DNA of 64,000 nt. It comes from Acinetobacter sp. CFCC 10889. GTDB lineage: Bacteria > Pseudomonadota > Gammaproteobacteria > Pseudomonadales > Moraxellaceae. The position numbers and the translations under genes are program-made. The stretch spans positions 1 through 64,000 of the forward strand of contig NZ_LQXQ01000011.1 of the NCBI RefSeq assembly GCF_003268395.1, given 5' to 3'. The notes beneath the pieces were generated by a model. The model saw nothing but the letters and a program-made list of their open reading frames with translations, was not told the DNA's origin and did no database searches. Below, piece by piece: positions 25,540 to 36,628 of the stretch; the first letter of the stretch is position 1, and every line of letters starts with the position of its first letter.

Positions 25540-27519
25540 TTATTCACGTGAGAGGGCATCGACAGGGTCGAGTTGAGCTGCATTGCGGGCAGGGATAAAA
25601 CCAAACACCACACCGATTAATGTTGAGCAAACGAAAGCTGCAATGATTGAAGTGGTCGAGTATGCCATTTGGAAACTATCACCTGCAAAATGGCTAATCA
25701 CTTGTCCGATTCCCAAAGATAGTAGCACCCCTAAAATCCCACCTAAGATACAAACCAAAATCGCTTCAATGAGGAATTGTTGCAAAATATCGCTTTGTCG
25801 TGCACCTACAGCCATACGCACACCAATTTCCTGTGTACGCTCAGTCACAGAAACGAGCATGATATTCATCACCCCAATCCCTCCCACGACTAAGGAAATC
25901 ACGGCAATAGCAGACACTAATAAGGTCATGGTTGCAGTGGTTTGTTCAATCGTTTCTCGAATACTGTCAGAGTTTTGTGTGAATACATCTTGTGCGCCAT
26001 GACGTTGCTCAAGCAAACTGAGAATGGCATTTTCTGCGACTGCGGTTGGATATTCATCTTTAATACGTACAATAATGCTACGTACATTAGACTGCCCCAA
26101 CATACGGCTCATCACAGTTGAGTATGGCAAATAAACATTTAAGCTGTCTGAGCTCATCATGCCTTTTTGCGCATCAATCACCCCGATAATTCGACTTGGT
26201 ACGGTCCCCAATAAAATCACTTGTCCTACAGGATTCGTGCCATCCGCAAAAAAGGTATTTTGCGTATTGGAGTCAATCACTACATCTTGTGCACGTTGCG
26301 TTACGCTATGTTTATCAAACGCTTGTCCTGCACTAAAGGTCATCCCTTTAACATCAAAAAAGTCACTACTGACACCATTGACTGTGATCGCAGCTTCAGT
26401 GTCTTTGAAGCGCCCTGTTAGGCTTGAATTGACTGAGGGACTGACACCTTCAACATAGGGTTGTTCTGCTAAAGCTTCAGCATCGGCAGGGATGAGGGTT
26501 TTGACTTGGGCGGTTTTGGAGTTATCACCAAAGCCTCGACCTTGGAATACCGTAATGGTATTGGTGCCTAAACTGCTAATATTTTCCAAAATTTGTTTTT
26601 GTGAGCCATTACCTAGTGCGACAACGGACACCACAGAAGCAATCCCGATAATAATCCCCAGCATGGTCAAGAATGTCCGCATACGATGCGCATTCATTGC
26701 CAATAATGCCATGCGGAATGCTTCACTAAAACGATCTAGCGCAGCACGCCATGCAGAAGATTTTTTCTGTTTTTCAATCCCATCGAGAGAAGCTTCTGGA
26801 TGCTGAATGACTTCAGTTTCAGGAGTGTTTGGTGTATCAGCAATGATATTCCCATCGCTGATTTCAATGATACGTGTCGCATTTTTTGCTACATTCATAT
26901 CATGGGTAACGAGGATGATGGTATGACCTTTGGCATTCAGTTCACGTAAAATACGCATAACCTCAACACCACTGTTCTTATCCAATGCACCTGTGGGTTC
27001 ATCGGCAAGGATCACATCACCACCATTCATCAAGGCACGGGCAATAGACACACGTTGCTGCTGACCACCTGAAAGCTGATTAGGGCGATTTTGAGTTTTT
27101 TCAGCTAAGCCTAACTCAGTCAGTAATTCTTTTGAGCGTTCTTGGCGAGCAGTTGGATTGACCCCTGCATAAATTGCAGGAACTTCCACATTGGCTGCTG
27201 CATTGATATCACCCAATAAATGATAACGTTGGAAGATAAAACCAAAATATTCACGGCGTAACTGCGCCAGTTCATCAGGCTCTAATTGACCTGTTTCACG
27301 CCCTTTGACTTTATAACTTCCAGATGTTGGTTTATCCAAACAACCTAAGATATTCATTAAGGTTGACTTACCAGAACCTGATTGCCCAACGATGGCAACC
27401 AATTCACCTGCATAAATCTTTAAGTCGATGCCTTTTAAAATCTGAACAGTCGAATCACCAGCGGGAAATTCACGGATCAGATTATTCACCTCAAGCAGAG
27501 GTTGTTGAGTCTGATTCAT
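25540..27519 (-). CDS. macB: MacB-type ABC transporter ATPase/permease
   Basis: A 659-residue MacB. The N-terminal ATPase has Walker [10 protein letters not shown], the signature [15 protein letters not shown] and Walker [13 protein letters not shown] linker leads to the permease: one transmembrane helix near residue 285, a large periplasmic domain (about 310-540) and three C-terminal helices, with [26 protein letters not shown] typical of the FtsX/MacB family. It works with MacA and an outer-membrane factor to drive periplasmic substrates out (macrolides, peptides or enterotoxin in known cases). It sits two bases from macA and 16 bases before the outer-membrane-factor gene. Confidence 0.95.
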   Translation of the reverse strand: MNQTQQPLLEVNNLIREFPAGDSTVQILKGIDLKIYAGELVAIVGQSGSGKSTLMNILGCLDKPTSGSYKVKGRETGQLEPDELAQLRREYFGFIFQRYHLLGDINAAANVEVPAIYAGVNPTARQERSKELLTELGLAEKTQNRPNQLSGGQQQRVSIARALMNGGDVILADEPTGALDKNSGVEVMRILRELNAKGHTIILVTHDMNVAKNATRIIEISDGNIIADTPNTPETEVIQHPEASLDGIEKQKKSSAWRAALDRFSEAFRMALLAMNAHRMRTFLTMLGIIIGIASVVSVVALGNGSQKQILENISSLGTNTITVFQGRGFGDNSKTAQVKTLIPADAEALAEQPYVEGVSPSVNSSLTGRFKDTEAAITVNGVSSDFFDVKGMTFSAGQAFDKHSVTQRAQDVVIDSNTQNTFFADGTNPVGQVILLGTVPSRIIGVIDAQKGMMSSDSLNVYLPYSTVMSRMLGQSNVRSIIVRIKDEYPTAVAENAILSLLEQRHGAQDVFTQNSDSIRETIEQTTATMTLLVSAIAVISLVVGGIGVMNIMLVSVTERTQEIGVRMAVGARQSDILQQFLIEAILVCILGGILGVLLSLGIGQVISHFAGDSFQMAYSTTSIIAAFVCSTLIGVVFGFIPARNAAQLDPVDALSRE

Positions 27520-27521
27520 GA

Positions 27522-28847
27522 TTAAAATCTCATTCCGCCTCGGTTACTACGTTTTGCTGCATCATTACTGGTGTCTGAACCATCAGCAATCACCACTTGA
27601 TCACCTTGTTTCAAACCACGCTTAATTTCCGCAGTTACACGGTTATTTAAGCCGACTAAAACTTGTTGGCGTTTGGCTGTACCATCCGCTTGTACAACAC
27701 GTACCACAGATACAGAGGCTTTACCTTGATCAACTAAGGCTTTCTCATCTGCAGTGAGTTCTAAGCGTTGTGGACGGTCAGGATTGGCTTGGTCTTTGCC
27801 TGCGCTAGGTTTATTTTCTGATGTACGTTGCGCTGCATTTGCACTACGTTGTGGGCGATTTGAATTCTGTAATGCAGATGCAGGTACAGTCAGTACATTT
27901 TTAGCTTCAGCCAAAATGATATAAACCTGTGCTGTCATGTCGATGCGTAATTTGCCATCTTCATTCGGTACATCAAACAAAGCATTGTAGTAAACCGCAG
28001 TACTTGACGATGATGAAGAACTGTTCGAAGTTTCTGTGTTAATTGATTCAGGTGCAGGTTCAACTTGGCGTAAAGTTGCGTAGCGTTTTTTCTCACTATC
28101 CCCCAAAGTGGTGAAATAGACTTTTTGACCTTCTTCGACCTTCATCACATCTGCTTCAGAAATCTGAGATTTAATGGTCATGGTGTCAAGTTGTGCTAAT
28201 TTCACAATGGTTGGCGCACTTTGATTAGCATTTACCGTTTGACCTTCTTCAGTCACGATTGCAACTACTGTTCCATTCATGGGTGCAACAATACGGGTAT
28301 AACCAAGGTCTTCTTTAGTGGTGGCAAGGGTTAAGCGAGATTGTTCAATCTGTGCATTCATTGCTGCAATATCCGCTTGTGCTGTTTTAAATGCAGCAAG
28401 CGCACTTTCATATTCAGCTTTAGAGGTAGCATCTTGTGCATACATATTTTTTTGGCGGTTATATTCAGCTTCAACTTTTGTTAAGGTCGCTTGTTTGGTT
28501 GCCAGTTGCGCTTGTTGATTTTTAATATTAGCTTCTGCTGTTTTTAAATCATTTTCTTGACGTACAGAATCAATTTGCGCAATCAATTGTCCCTGTTTGA
28601 CTTGGTCGCCAAGTTGTACATACATCTTTTTCACCTGACCTGAAACCTGAGCACCAACGCTGACCATTTTAGTCGCTTCAAGATCACCTGTTGCCAATAC
28701 AGAATTTTCAATATCACCACGTGTGACTTCTGCACTGATAAATTGGGGTGGGGTTTCTTTCGGTTTTAGCATAAACCAAGCGATTGCAGCAATGATCGTG
28801 ATGCAGACCATAATGAAAATGATTTTGGACAGCTTTATTTTTGGCAT
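27522..28847 (-). CDS. macA: MacA-type periplasmic adaptor (membrane fusion protein)
   Basis: A 441-residue membrane fusion protein. A single N-terminal anchor ([19 protein letters not shown]) is followed by the lipoyl/barrel half ([41 protein letters not shown]), a coiled-coil hairpin rich in Ala/Gln (about 100-180), and the returning lipoyl piece ([25 protein letters not shown]). A Ser-rich run and an N/P/Q/R-rich insert near 350-380 are unusual length additions. ATG 28847 is chosen because it starts the anchor directly, though no good Shine-Dalgarno is visible; a GTG lies 75 bases upstream in frame. It is the first gene of macA-macB-OMF. Confidence 0.92.
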   Translation of the reverse strand: MPKIKLSKIIFIMVCITIIAAIAWFMLKPKETPPQFISAEVTRGDIENSVLATGDLEATKMVSVGAQVSGQVKKMYVQLGDQVKQGQLIAQIDSVRQENDLKTAEANIKNQQAQLATKQATLTKVEAEYNRQKNMYAQDATSKAEYESALAAFKTAQADIAAMNAQIEQSRLTLATTKEDLGYTRIVAPMNGTVVAIVTEEGQTVNANQSAPTIVKLAQLDTMTIKSQISEADVMKVEEGQKVYFTTLGDSEKKRYATLRQVEPAPESINTETSNSSSSSSSTAVYYNALFDVPNEDGKLRIDMTAQVYIILAEAKNVLTVPASALQNSNRPQRSANAAQRTSENKPSAGKDQANPDRPQRLELTADEKALVDQGKASVSVVRVVQADGTAKRQQVLVGLNNRVTAEIKRGLKQGDQVVIADGSDTSNDAAKRSNRGGMRF

Positions 28848-29179
28848 GATGGTCAAAGGAGAAATAAGATAATTGGTTAAATTATAAGATGTAAATAAGG
28901 ATAAATAGTGAATTTTTTTCACAAAGCTAAATGATAATTAATTCCATTATTAAGCGATTTTCCAAATTTTAATACATAAAAATAATGACGCTTTTTTGTA
29001 AGGTATTTCAACGACAAGCTAGGATACAAAATAGCGATTAAGAAAGCATTTAATTTTCTTGAATATGATAATGATTATTGTTCAATTTAACTGTATGATT
29101 TTAAAATTTTAATTGACAAAATTAATAAAATATCTAGCATGCTAAGGCATAAGAATTAAAGTCAAAAACAGAGGGGAAT
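28848..29179. promoter_or_regulatory. Divergent intergenic region between macA and a lipoprotein gene
   Basis: This AT-rich stretch of about 330 bases holds the promoters of both divergent genes. A Fur-box-like half-match, GATAATGATTATTGTTC, begins at 29067, and GATAATTAATTCCATTATT lies near 28930. Both match the 19-base consensus only partly (about 13 of 19 by eye), so iron regulation is a suggestion, not a call. No small gene was found; a short frame from 28985 lacks a ribosome binding site. Confidence 0.35.
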
Positions 29180-30790
29180 ATGCGTAAAAATTTATTGAAA
29201 CTTACAGGGGCTTCTTTAGTTGCGATTACACTAAGTGCATGTGGCGGCGGAGGATCTTCTGATACAACTCAACAACCTATTGCAAAAAATGTAGTTCTTA
29301 GTCTAAATGACTTTGAAGATACAGGGCGCGTGAAAACAGACTTTATTACACAAGATCATAATTTTAACTTAGCAGTTAAAGCTGATTTTACCTATAGTCA
29401 AACAAGCTATCAGGTATCTAAAGACTTAGGCAAAACATGGACGAATACTTCAGATAAACAGCAACAGTTGGCGGATGGCACATATCAGTTCAAAGTAGTG
29501 CTCAAAGATGCCGCAGGTCAAACTGTAAGTAGTAATATCATACAAGTCACAATTGATCGTACAGCGCCTACTTTAGAAAAAATTGAACTCAAAAATGTAG
29601 ATACGCAAAATGTGGGTATTTCCGATCAAAGCTTAATTTCAGGTCAAACTGAAGCAGGCATGTTGATTAAAGTGAAAGCGGATCAGCAACTTGTCAATGG
29701 TGCACCTTTAATTTCCAATACTTTAGGACAATTTCAGTTAGAGATTCCTGCACGTATTCAAGGTGAATCTATTGAAGTGCAAGCAGAAGACTTGGCTGGA
29801 AATTTAAGTCAGAGCAAAACAGCGATTGCACCGATTGAAAAATCAGTCTATAGCCATATTGATGTATCTGAATTGAGTGGTGTGTATGAGCTGTCTTATC
29901 AAATTACCAAATTGGAAAAAATTCAACAATATTTGTGGATTGATCAAGATGGCGTGATGACCATTTTGAATGATAAAAACAGCAGTTTTTATAGCAAAAA
30001 CTTGTTAAATGCACAAAACTGTTATGGCTTACCAGAAGTAGGTACACCAAACTGGACATTACAAGGCAAGGAAATTTATAAAAAACAGCCTGAGTCGAAA
30101 ACATATTTTATCAGTGTAAATGGTGTTGAGTATCAATTTGATCAAAACTTAGATTATTTACATAATGACGGTGCATTAGCTCGTTATATGAATAATATGC
30201 CTGCTGATATTAATTATGGAACGAAAAATTGGGTCTTATTCCCATTTGCAAAATCGAATTTGACTGTTGCGGCACTTCAACAAAAAGTGTGTAGCACTGA
30301 TCAGGCTCGTTTAAAGAAAATGATTCACCCCGCTTTGGTTGATGCACGAAGTGTTGCAGGCATAGTGAAAACCAGTGATGACGCAAAAATAGCTTATACA
30401 CAAATCACTGAAAATGGTAAATTTAATGTCTACCATTATGATTCTAATGCCAAATGTTATACACATCCGAAAAATTTTGATGTGAATTTTTCACTGGATC
30501 AGCAATATTTACAGCAAGATCAGTCAAAACTATTTATTTATCAGCCTTATGGTACGACAGGATTTGGCGCAACAGCATTTGTAAAAGTGATGTTGAGTAA
30601 TTTGAATCAGCAAGGTGTTGAAGCAAAAGGCGATTATGGTCAAATCTTCTTGCCAAATACAACAGGGCAGCTCAAAGTTGCTATCTCATCGCCAAATATT
30701 TATAAACCTGAACATCGCAATTTGATTTTAGGTGGACAGTTTGAGCAGAAAATAACACAACAGCAACTTGAACAGCAGAAATGTAAATAA
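29180..30790 (+). CDS. Large lipoprotein with an Ig-like domain
   Basis: A 536-residue predicted lipoprotein: signal peptide with lipobox (LSACGGGG, cysteine 21), a Gly/Ser linker, then one bacterial Ig-like domain (about 35-120, with the conserved ending TVSSNIIQVTIDRTAPTLEKIEL), a second beta-rich domain (about 130-215) and a long C-terminal region with several Tyr/Trp/Cys residues that is not recognised. GAGGGG precedes the ATG. It is divergent from macA. It shares the lipobox-plus-GGGG start with the Ig-like lipoprotein at 1584 but not the rest of the sequence. Function unknown; surface exposure is inference. Confidence 0.75.
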   Translation: MRKNLLKLTGASLVAITLSACGGGGSSDTTQQPIAKNVVLSLNDFEDTGRVKTDFITQDHNFNLAVKADFTYSQTSYQVSKDLGKTWTNTSDKQQQLADGTYQFKVVLKDAAGQTVSSNIIQVTIDRTAPTLEKIELKNVDTQNVGISDQSLISGQTEAGMLIKVKADQQLVNGAPLISNTLGQFQLEIPARIQGESIEVQAEDLAGNLSQSKTAIAPIEKSVYSHIDVSELSGVYELSYQITKLEKIQQYLWIDQDGVMTILNDKNSSFYSKNLLNAQNCYGLPEVGTPNWTLQGKEIYKKQPESKTYFISVNGVEYQFDQNLDYLHNDGALARYMNNMPADINYGTKNWVLFPFAKSNLTVAALQQKVCSTDQARLKKMIHPALVDARSVAGIVKTSDDAKIAYTQITENGKFNVYHYDSNAKCYTHPKNFDVNFSLDQQYLQQDQSKLFIYQPYGTTGFGATAFVKVMLSNLNQQGVEAKGDYGQIFLPNTTGQLKVAISSPNIYKPEHRNLILGGQFEQKITQQQLEQQKCK

Positions 30791-30804
30791 ATTTTGGTTG
30801 TTTT

Positions 30805-30841
30805 AAAACGTGTTGAAACTTTGCTTTCAGCACGTTTTTTT
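30805..30841 (+). terminator. Rho-independent terminator
   Basis: Long stem AAAACGTG...CACGTTTT, extended by TGAAA/TTTCA, followed by a T-run. Confidence 0.85.
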
Positions 30842-30915
30842 ATTGAAGCCATAATAGAATTTAAACTATTCAAAAGTATGAATATTTTAGAGAAAATTAA
30901 CAGTTTTAAAAGGCT

Positions 30916-31911
30916 TCATGGGGCAATATTAAATAAGGTTTTTCCACACAATAGAGCAACAGCTTGCTGGATCAGATGTTCAGGGTTTTCATGTCCTAAA
31001 CCTTTGATGGAGGCATCAATTCTCAGTAATAATGCAGGCCATAATAAAAATGTATGTGGATTCAAACGGCGTAAAGCATCTTGATAATTGGCAATTTTAG
31101 TTTTCCAAATCCCAAGTTGTAAGGCATTTTGTGGTTGTTCATACAGTTGCATCAATAGACGCATTTCTTTGCTGATCGTCCATAACAACAAGCTTGCTGC
31201 TTCACCTGATTCAATTAGATAATTTAAAATTTTGACTGTTTGAGCAAAATTTCCTGCCAAAATTGCATCACTTAGATCGAAACTGCTATAACGTGATTGA
31301 TCCTGCAAGCATTCATATAAATGTTCAATTTTGATCTGTTTTTGTTCGGGAAATGTATCAGCAACACGCATTAAGCTGTTTTTTGCAGCCAATAAATTAT
31401 GTTCATGATGCTGCTCAAGCCAAGCCCAAGCATCTTGATCCAGTTGAATACCCAATTGATCTGCTTCAATCGCTAAAATCCGTTGACGATCTTTGGGATA
31501 ATTGGCGCTGAGTTGTACCACTACACCATTGGCTTCAACGGTTTGAAAGAAACTTGATTTTAGGCTGTTACTGTCTTGTTTGGGCATCACAATGAGCAAT
31601 AAATTATGCTCATTATGTTGAATATATTGTTTGAGTTGTTTTAGTCCATTGGCATCGGGTTTGATATTACCATGTACTTCAATCGCTAAATGTTGAGAAA
31701 ATAAAGATAAGCTATTGAGCGCATTAAATACATGCTTCCAATCCGCTACACTGGTTAAATCATAACGTTGACGTTCAATTTCTTGACGATTCCAACTTTG
31801 ACGAAATGCATCAAGTAAGTTTTGTTCTAATAACGGCTCTTGACCGTACATAATCCAAGCCCCACGGGCTTCATTGACACGTTTAAAGGCTTGGAGGTAG
31901 TCAAGTTTCAT
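30916..31911 (-). CDS. holA: DNA polymerase III delta subunit HolA
   Basis: A 331-residue clamp-loader delta subunit. It starts MKLDYLQAFKRVNEARGAWIMYGQEPLLEQNLLDAFRQSW, then has a P-loop-less AAA+ fold (WKHVFNALNSLSLFSQHLAIEVHG, LLLIVMPKQDSNSLKSSFF) and the C-terminal collar region (FDLSDAILAGNFAQTVKILNYLIESGE). It wrenches open the beta clamp in the clamp-loader complex. It follows lptE on the same strand with a 12-base gap; lptE-holA is a conserved pair in Gammaproteobacteria. Confidence 0.93.
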   Translation of the reverse strand: MKLDYLQAFKRVNEARGAWIMYGQEPLLEQNLLDAFRQSWNRQEIERQRYDLTSVADWKHVFNALNSLSLFSQHLAIEVHGNIKPDANGLKQLKQYIQHNEHNLLLIVMPKQDSNSLKSSFFQTVEANGVVVQLSANYPKDRQRILAIEADQLGIQLDQDAWAWLEQHHEHNLLAAKNSLMRVADTFPEQKQIKIEHLYECLQDQSRYSSFDLSDAILAGNFAQTVKILNYLIESGEAASLLLWTISKEMRLLMQLYEQPQNALQLGIWKTKIANYQDALRRLNPHTFLLWPALLLRIDASIKGLGHENPEHLIQQAVALLCGKTLFNIAP

Positions 31912-31923
31912 AATTCAATTAGA

Positions 31924-32466
31924 TTATTGCGCAGTTTGCGGTACAGATGGATTAGGTAAATATTTTGCTTTCGGCAAACGATTGGCTGAGATCTGACGAC
32001 TAATTTGTTGTGCAATATCATCAACAATGACTTGTTTTAAATATTTTTCTTGTTGATCATCAGTGTTGACCGTTGCAACGTCATATTGATAACTACGAGA
32101 TGCGGTCAACGTACGTGGTTCAGTAATCGGATTACCTTGTTGATCTTCGATTTGAAAGGTCACGCTTAAACGCAATAAAGTTTCAATCAATTGACCATTC
32201 AGCTCATGACGAATCGGCTTGTAATCTAAAATACGTAGGACAGAAGCATCGCTGGCATTACTCAGTTGTACACCTGATGCAGCTAGATAAACGCTGAGCT
32301 TATTTTCCAAATCTTCTGTATTTTTCGGAAGTTGTAGATTTAATTTGGTATAAACCAAAGGAGTTGCTTGTGGGTTTTTGCCTTTTAAATGGAAATCACA
32401 ACCAACTAAGCCTGCACTGAGACCCAAAGTTAATACAACTGCTGCAACACGTTGAACCAAATGCAT
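31924..32466 (-). CDS. lptE: LPS-assembly lipoprotein LptE
   Basis: A 180-residue outer-membrane lipoprotein that plugs and assembles the LptD translocon for lipopolysaccharide (or lipooligosaccharide). The signal peptide ends at a lipobox (AGLVGC, cysteine 23) followed directly by DFHLKG, the usual LptE start. Later pieces such as LNGQLIETLLRLSVTFQIEDQQGNP and the alpha-helical EKYLKQVIVDDIAQQISRQI also match. It lies between leuS and holA on the same strand. Confidence 0.92.
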   Translation of the reverse strand: MHLVQRVAAVVLTLGLSAGLVGCDFHLKGKNPQATPLVYTKLNLQLPKNTEDLENKLSVYLAASGVQLSNASDASVLRILDYKPIRHELNGQLIETLLRLSVTFQIEDQQGNPITEPRTLTASRSYQYDVATVNTDDQQEKYLKQVIVDDIAQQISRQISANRLPKAKYLPNPSVPQTAQ

Positions 32467-32530
32467 GTGGTGTCCTCTGATTTTCCTAAAATGGAAAATA
32501 ATTTAAAATCTTAGGATGGATTGTAAAGTC

Positions 32531-32557
32531 AAAGCCCGTTGAATGACAACGGGCTTT
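32531..32557 (-). terminator. Perfect 11-bp hairpin between leuS and lptE
   Basis: AAAGCCCGTTG/CAACGGGCTTT with a five-base loop. The T-run after it is weak on the leuS/lptE (minus) strand and better on the plus strand, so it may be an attenuator or RNA-processing hairpin rather than a full terminator. Confidence 0.55.
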
Positions 32558-32628
32558 GTGTTTTTAAGCTTCCCTTCTTAAAGGTGAGCAGTATGACTGC
32601 GCAAGGGAAGGATTATATTCGTCATAAG

Positions 32629-32732
32629 AATCCCCCTAAATCCCCCTTTGATAAAGGGGGGACTTCCTCTCAAGAATATGCTTCGCGAAAGCACAGCCCC
32701 TCCCTTTATTAAAGGGAGGGTGGGAGGGATTT
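32629..32732. repeat. Intergenic palindromic repeat element
   Basis: The element begins AATCCCCCTAAATCCCCC and ends GGAGGGTGGGAGGGATT; the two ends are imperfect inverted copies, and each arm contains its own hairpin around TTTGATAAA or TTTATTAAA. A related hairpin (CTTCCCTT at 32569 with AAGGGAAG at 32603) lies just to its left. Elements of this look recur between genes in Acinetobacter genomes, which I state from memory. A shorter relative is at 41689-41709. Confidence 0.7.
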
Positions 32733-32744
32733 AAAATTAAGACG

Positions 32745-35450
<2,706 letters not shown>

Positions 35451-35583
35451 CTAAATGTCAGTTATTCAGGCGGTATTTTATGTAAATAGTTGGTGTTAAT
35501 TTTACTGTGGGCTTAAAATTCATAGAAAGAAATTTTTCTATATTTAAAACGTTAAAATAAAGTGTTTGAATATAAAAATAGGA

Positions 35584-36120
35584 TTAATCTTTTATTAATA
35601 AGTTTAATTTTTCTAGATAGGCATTAAATGCTAATACACCATGCTTTTTTTCTATTTTGCTGAGTAGGTTTTGAATAAGAGGTTTTAGTTCATTTAGATC
35701 ACTGGCTTTTTCTAATTTAAGAATTTGTGTGAAAGATAATAAACCGAAAAATTCAGGTATTTGTATAGATAGAAAGGCATAAGTGCGATGAAAAGAACTA
35801 CTATTTTCTAACAAGGGTAATTCAATATTTAACTTATTAGAAATTTGTAATGGTAGTTCTGAGTTTTGAGGTGTAGAAATTGTGGCTACATTTTCGCCCC
35901 AGTCTGAAATTTCTAAAAATTGTTTTTCTAATAAAGTATCGATAGTACTAAAAGGAATACTGAGCATTAAAACAATTTCTTTTACTGTGAGTTTATCATT
36001 AGCAATAATGAGAACATTACGTTCAGCTCTACTTAATTCAGCAGCATGACTAGAAAGAATTTCTCGTCCCTTACTAGATTTTTTCAAAATAGTTGAGGAA
36101 TTAATTTGTTTTTGATTCAT
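35584..36120 (-). CDS. Hypothetical protein with an N-terminal helix-turn-helix-like region
   Basis: A 178-residue soluble protein, very AT-rich in codon use. Residues 15-75 (SSKGREILSSHAAELSRAERNVLIIANDKLTVKEIVLML then STIDTLLEKQFLEI) read like a winged-helix or response-regulator-output fold: the GR-x-L start, the arginine-rich RAERNVL and a final hydrophobic strand, as in small regulators found beside betaproteobacterial signalling genes. The C-terminal part is helical with no recognised domain. AAGGAT precedes the ATG, and a hairpin (AATCAC/GTGATT at 36149-36166) lies in its leader. Its divergent neighbour is an MHS transporter, so a regulatory role for that gene is possible but unsupported. 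Confidence 0.6.
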   Translation of the reverse strand: MNQKQINSSTILKKSSKGREILSSHAAELSRAERNVLIIANDKLTVKEIVLMLSIPFSTIDTLLEKQFLEISDWGENVATISTPQNSELPLQISNKLNIELPLLENSSSFHRTYAFLSIQIPEFFGLLSFTQILKLEKASDLNELKPLIQNLLSKIEKKHGVLAFNAYLEKLNLLIKD

Positions 36121-36628
36121 TTAATATTAATCCTTGATGAATTATTGTAATCACTTCCCCGTGATTTTAGTTTTGATAAAACATAATATTTTTAAGCTAT
36201 TTTAAATAATGTTTTTTATTATAGCAATTTTTATTTTAATTTATTTTAAGTTATTGAATTTAAACTATTATTTTGTTTTTTATATAACATTAGGTAAATA
36301 GTGAAAACAATAAAGTGTGACGTATTTCACTTTATTTTTTTCTGAAAGATGCTTTTTATTCCTACTAATTTTTTGGTTAATTTTTATTTTTTAAAAAAAT
36401 AACAAATAGCGTTTTGTATGTTAATCTTTCCACGCCCTTATGGCTCAGAATTCAAAAAATAATTTTGATTTAGGAGGGATAATAAAATCACTTCAAAAAT
36501 ATTGTGTTTAAAATTTAAAAATTAAGAATATAAATCATTGAGTAGTTAAATAAAAAATCAGAGAGAAGTTGAAGTTGTTTTTATTATTGATTGAAAATTG
36601 ATCTATAAAACAAAAAAGGATAAATTTA
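36121..36628. other. AT-rich divergent intergenic region ahead of the MHS transporter
   Basis: About 500 bases of extremely AT-rich DNA with no credible gene. It holds a terminator-like hairpin at 36309-36341 and a strong AGGAGGG Shine-Dalgarno-like sequence near 36473 that is not followed by a start codon. Such AT-richness is typical of H-NS-type silenced regions. Confidence 0.5.
36309..36341 (+). terminator. Orphan terminator-like hairpin upstream of the MHS transporter gene
   Basis: Perfect nine-base-pair stem AATAAAGTG/CACTTTATT with a ten-base loop and a T-run on the plus strand. No gene ends before it, so it may terminate a short leader transcript (attenuation) or an unrecognised small RNA. 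Confidence 0.5.

Noticed and set aside
28985..29041. An 18-codon frame between macA and the lipoprotein gene
   Set aside because: No Shine-Dalgarno sequence and no recognisable peptide features.
32531..32744. Riboswitch or T-box upstream of lptE
   Set aside because: The structures seen are simple inverted repeats with no T-box or known aptamer features; they fit a repeat element better.
36473..36510. AGGAGGG ribosome-binding-like sequence in the transporter leader
   Set aside because: No ATG, GTG or TTG at a usable distance opens a frame longer than a few codons, so no gene is called there.
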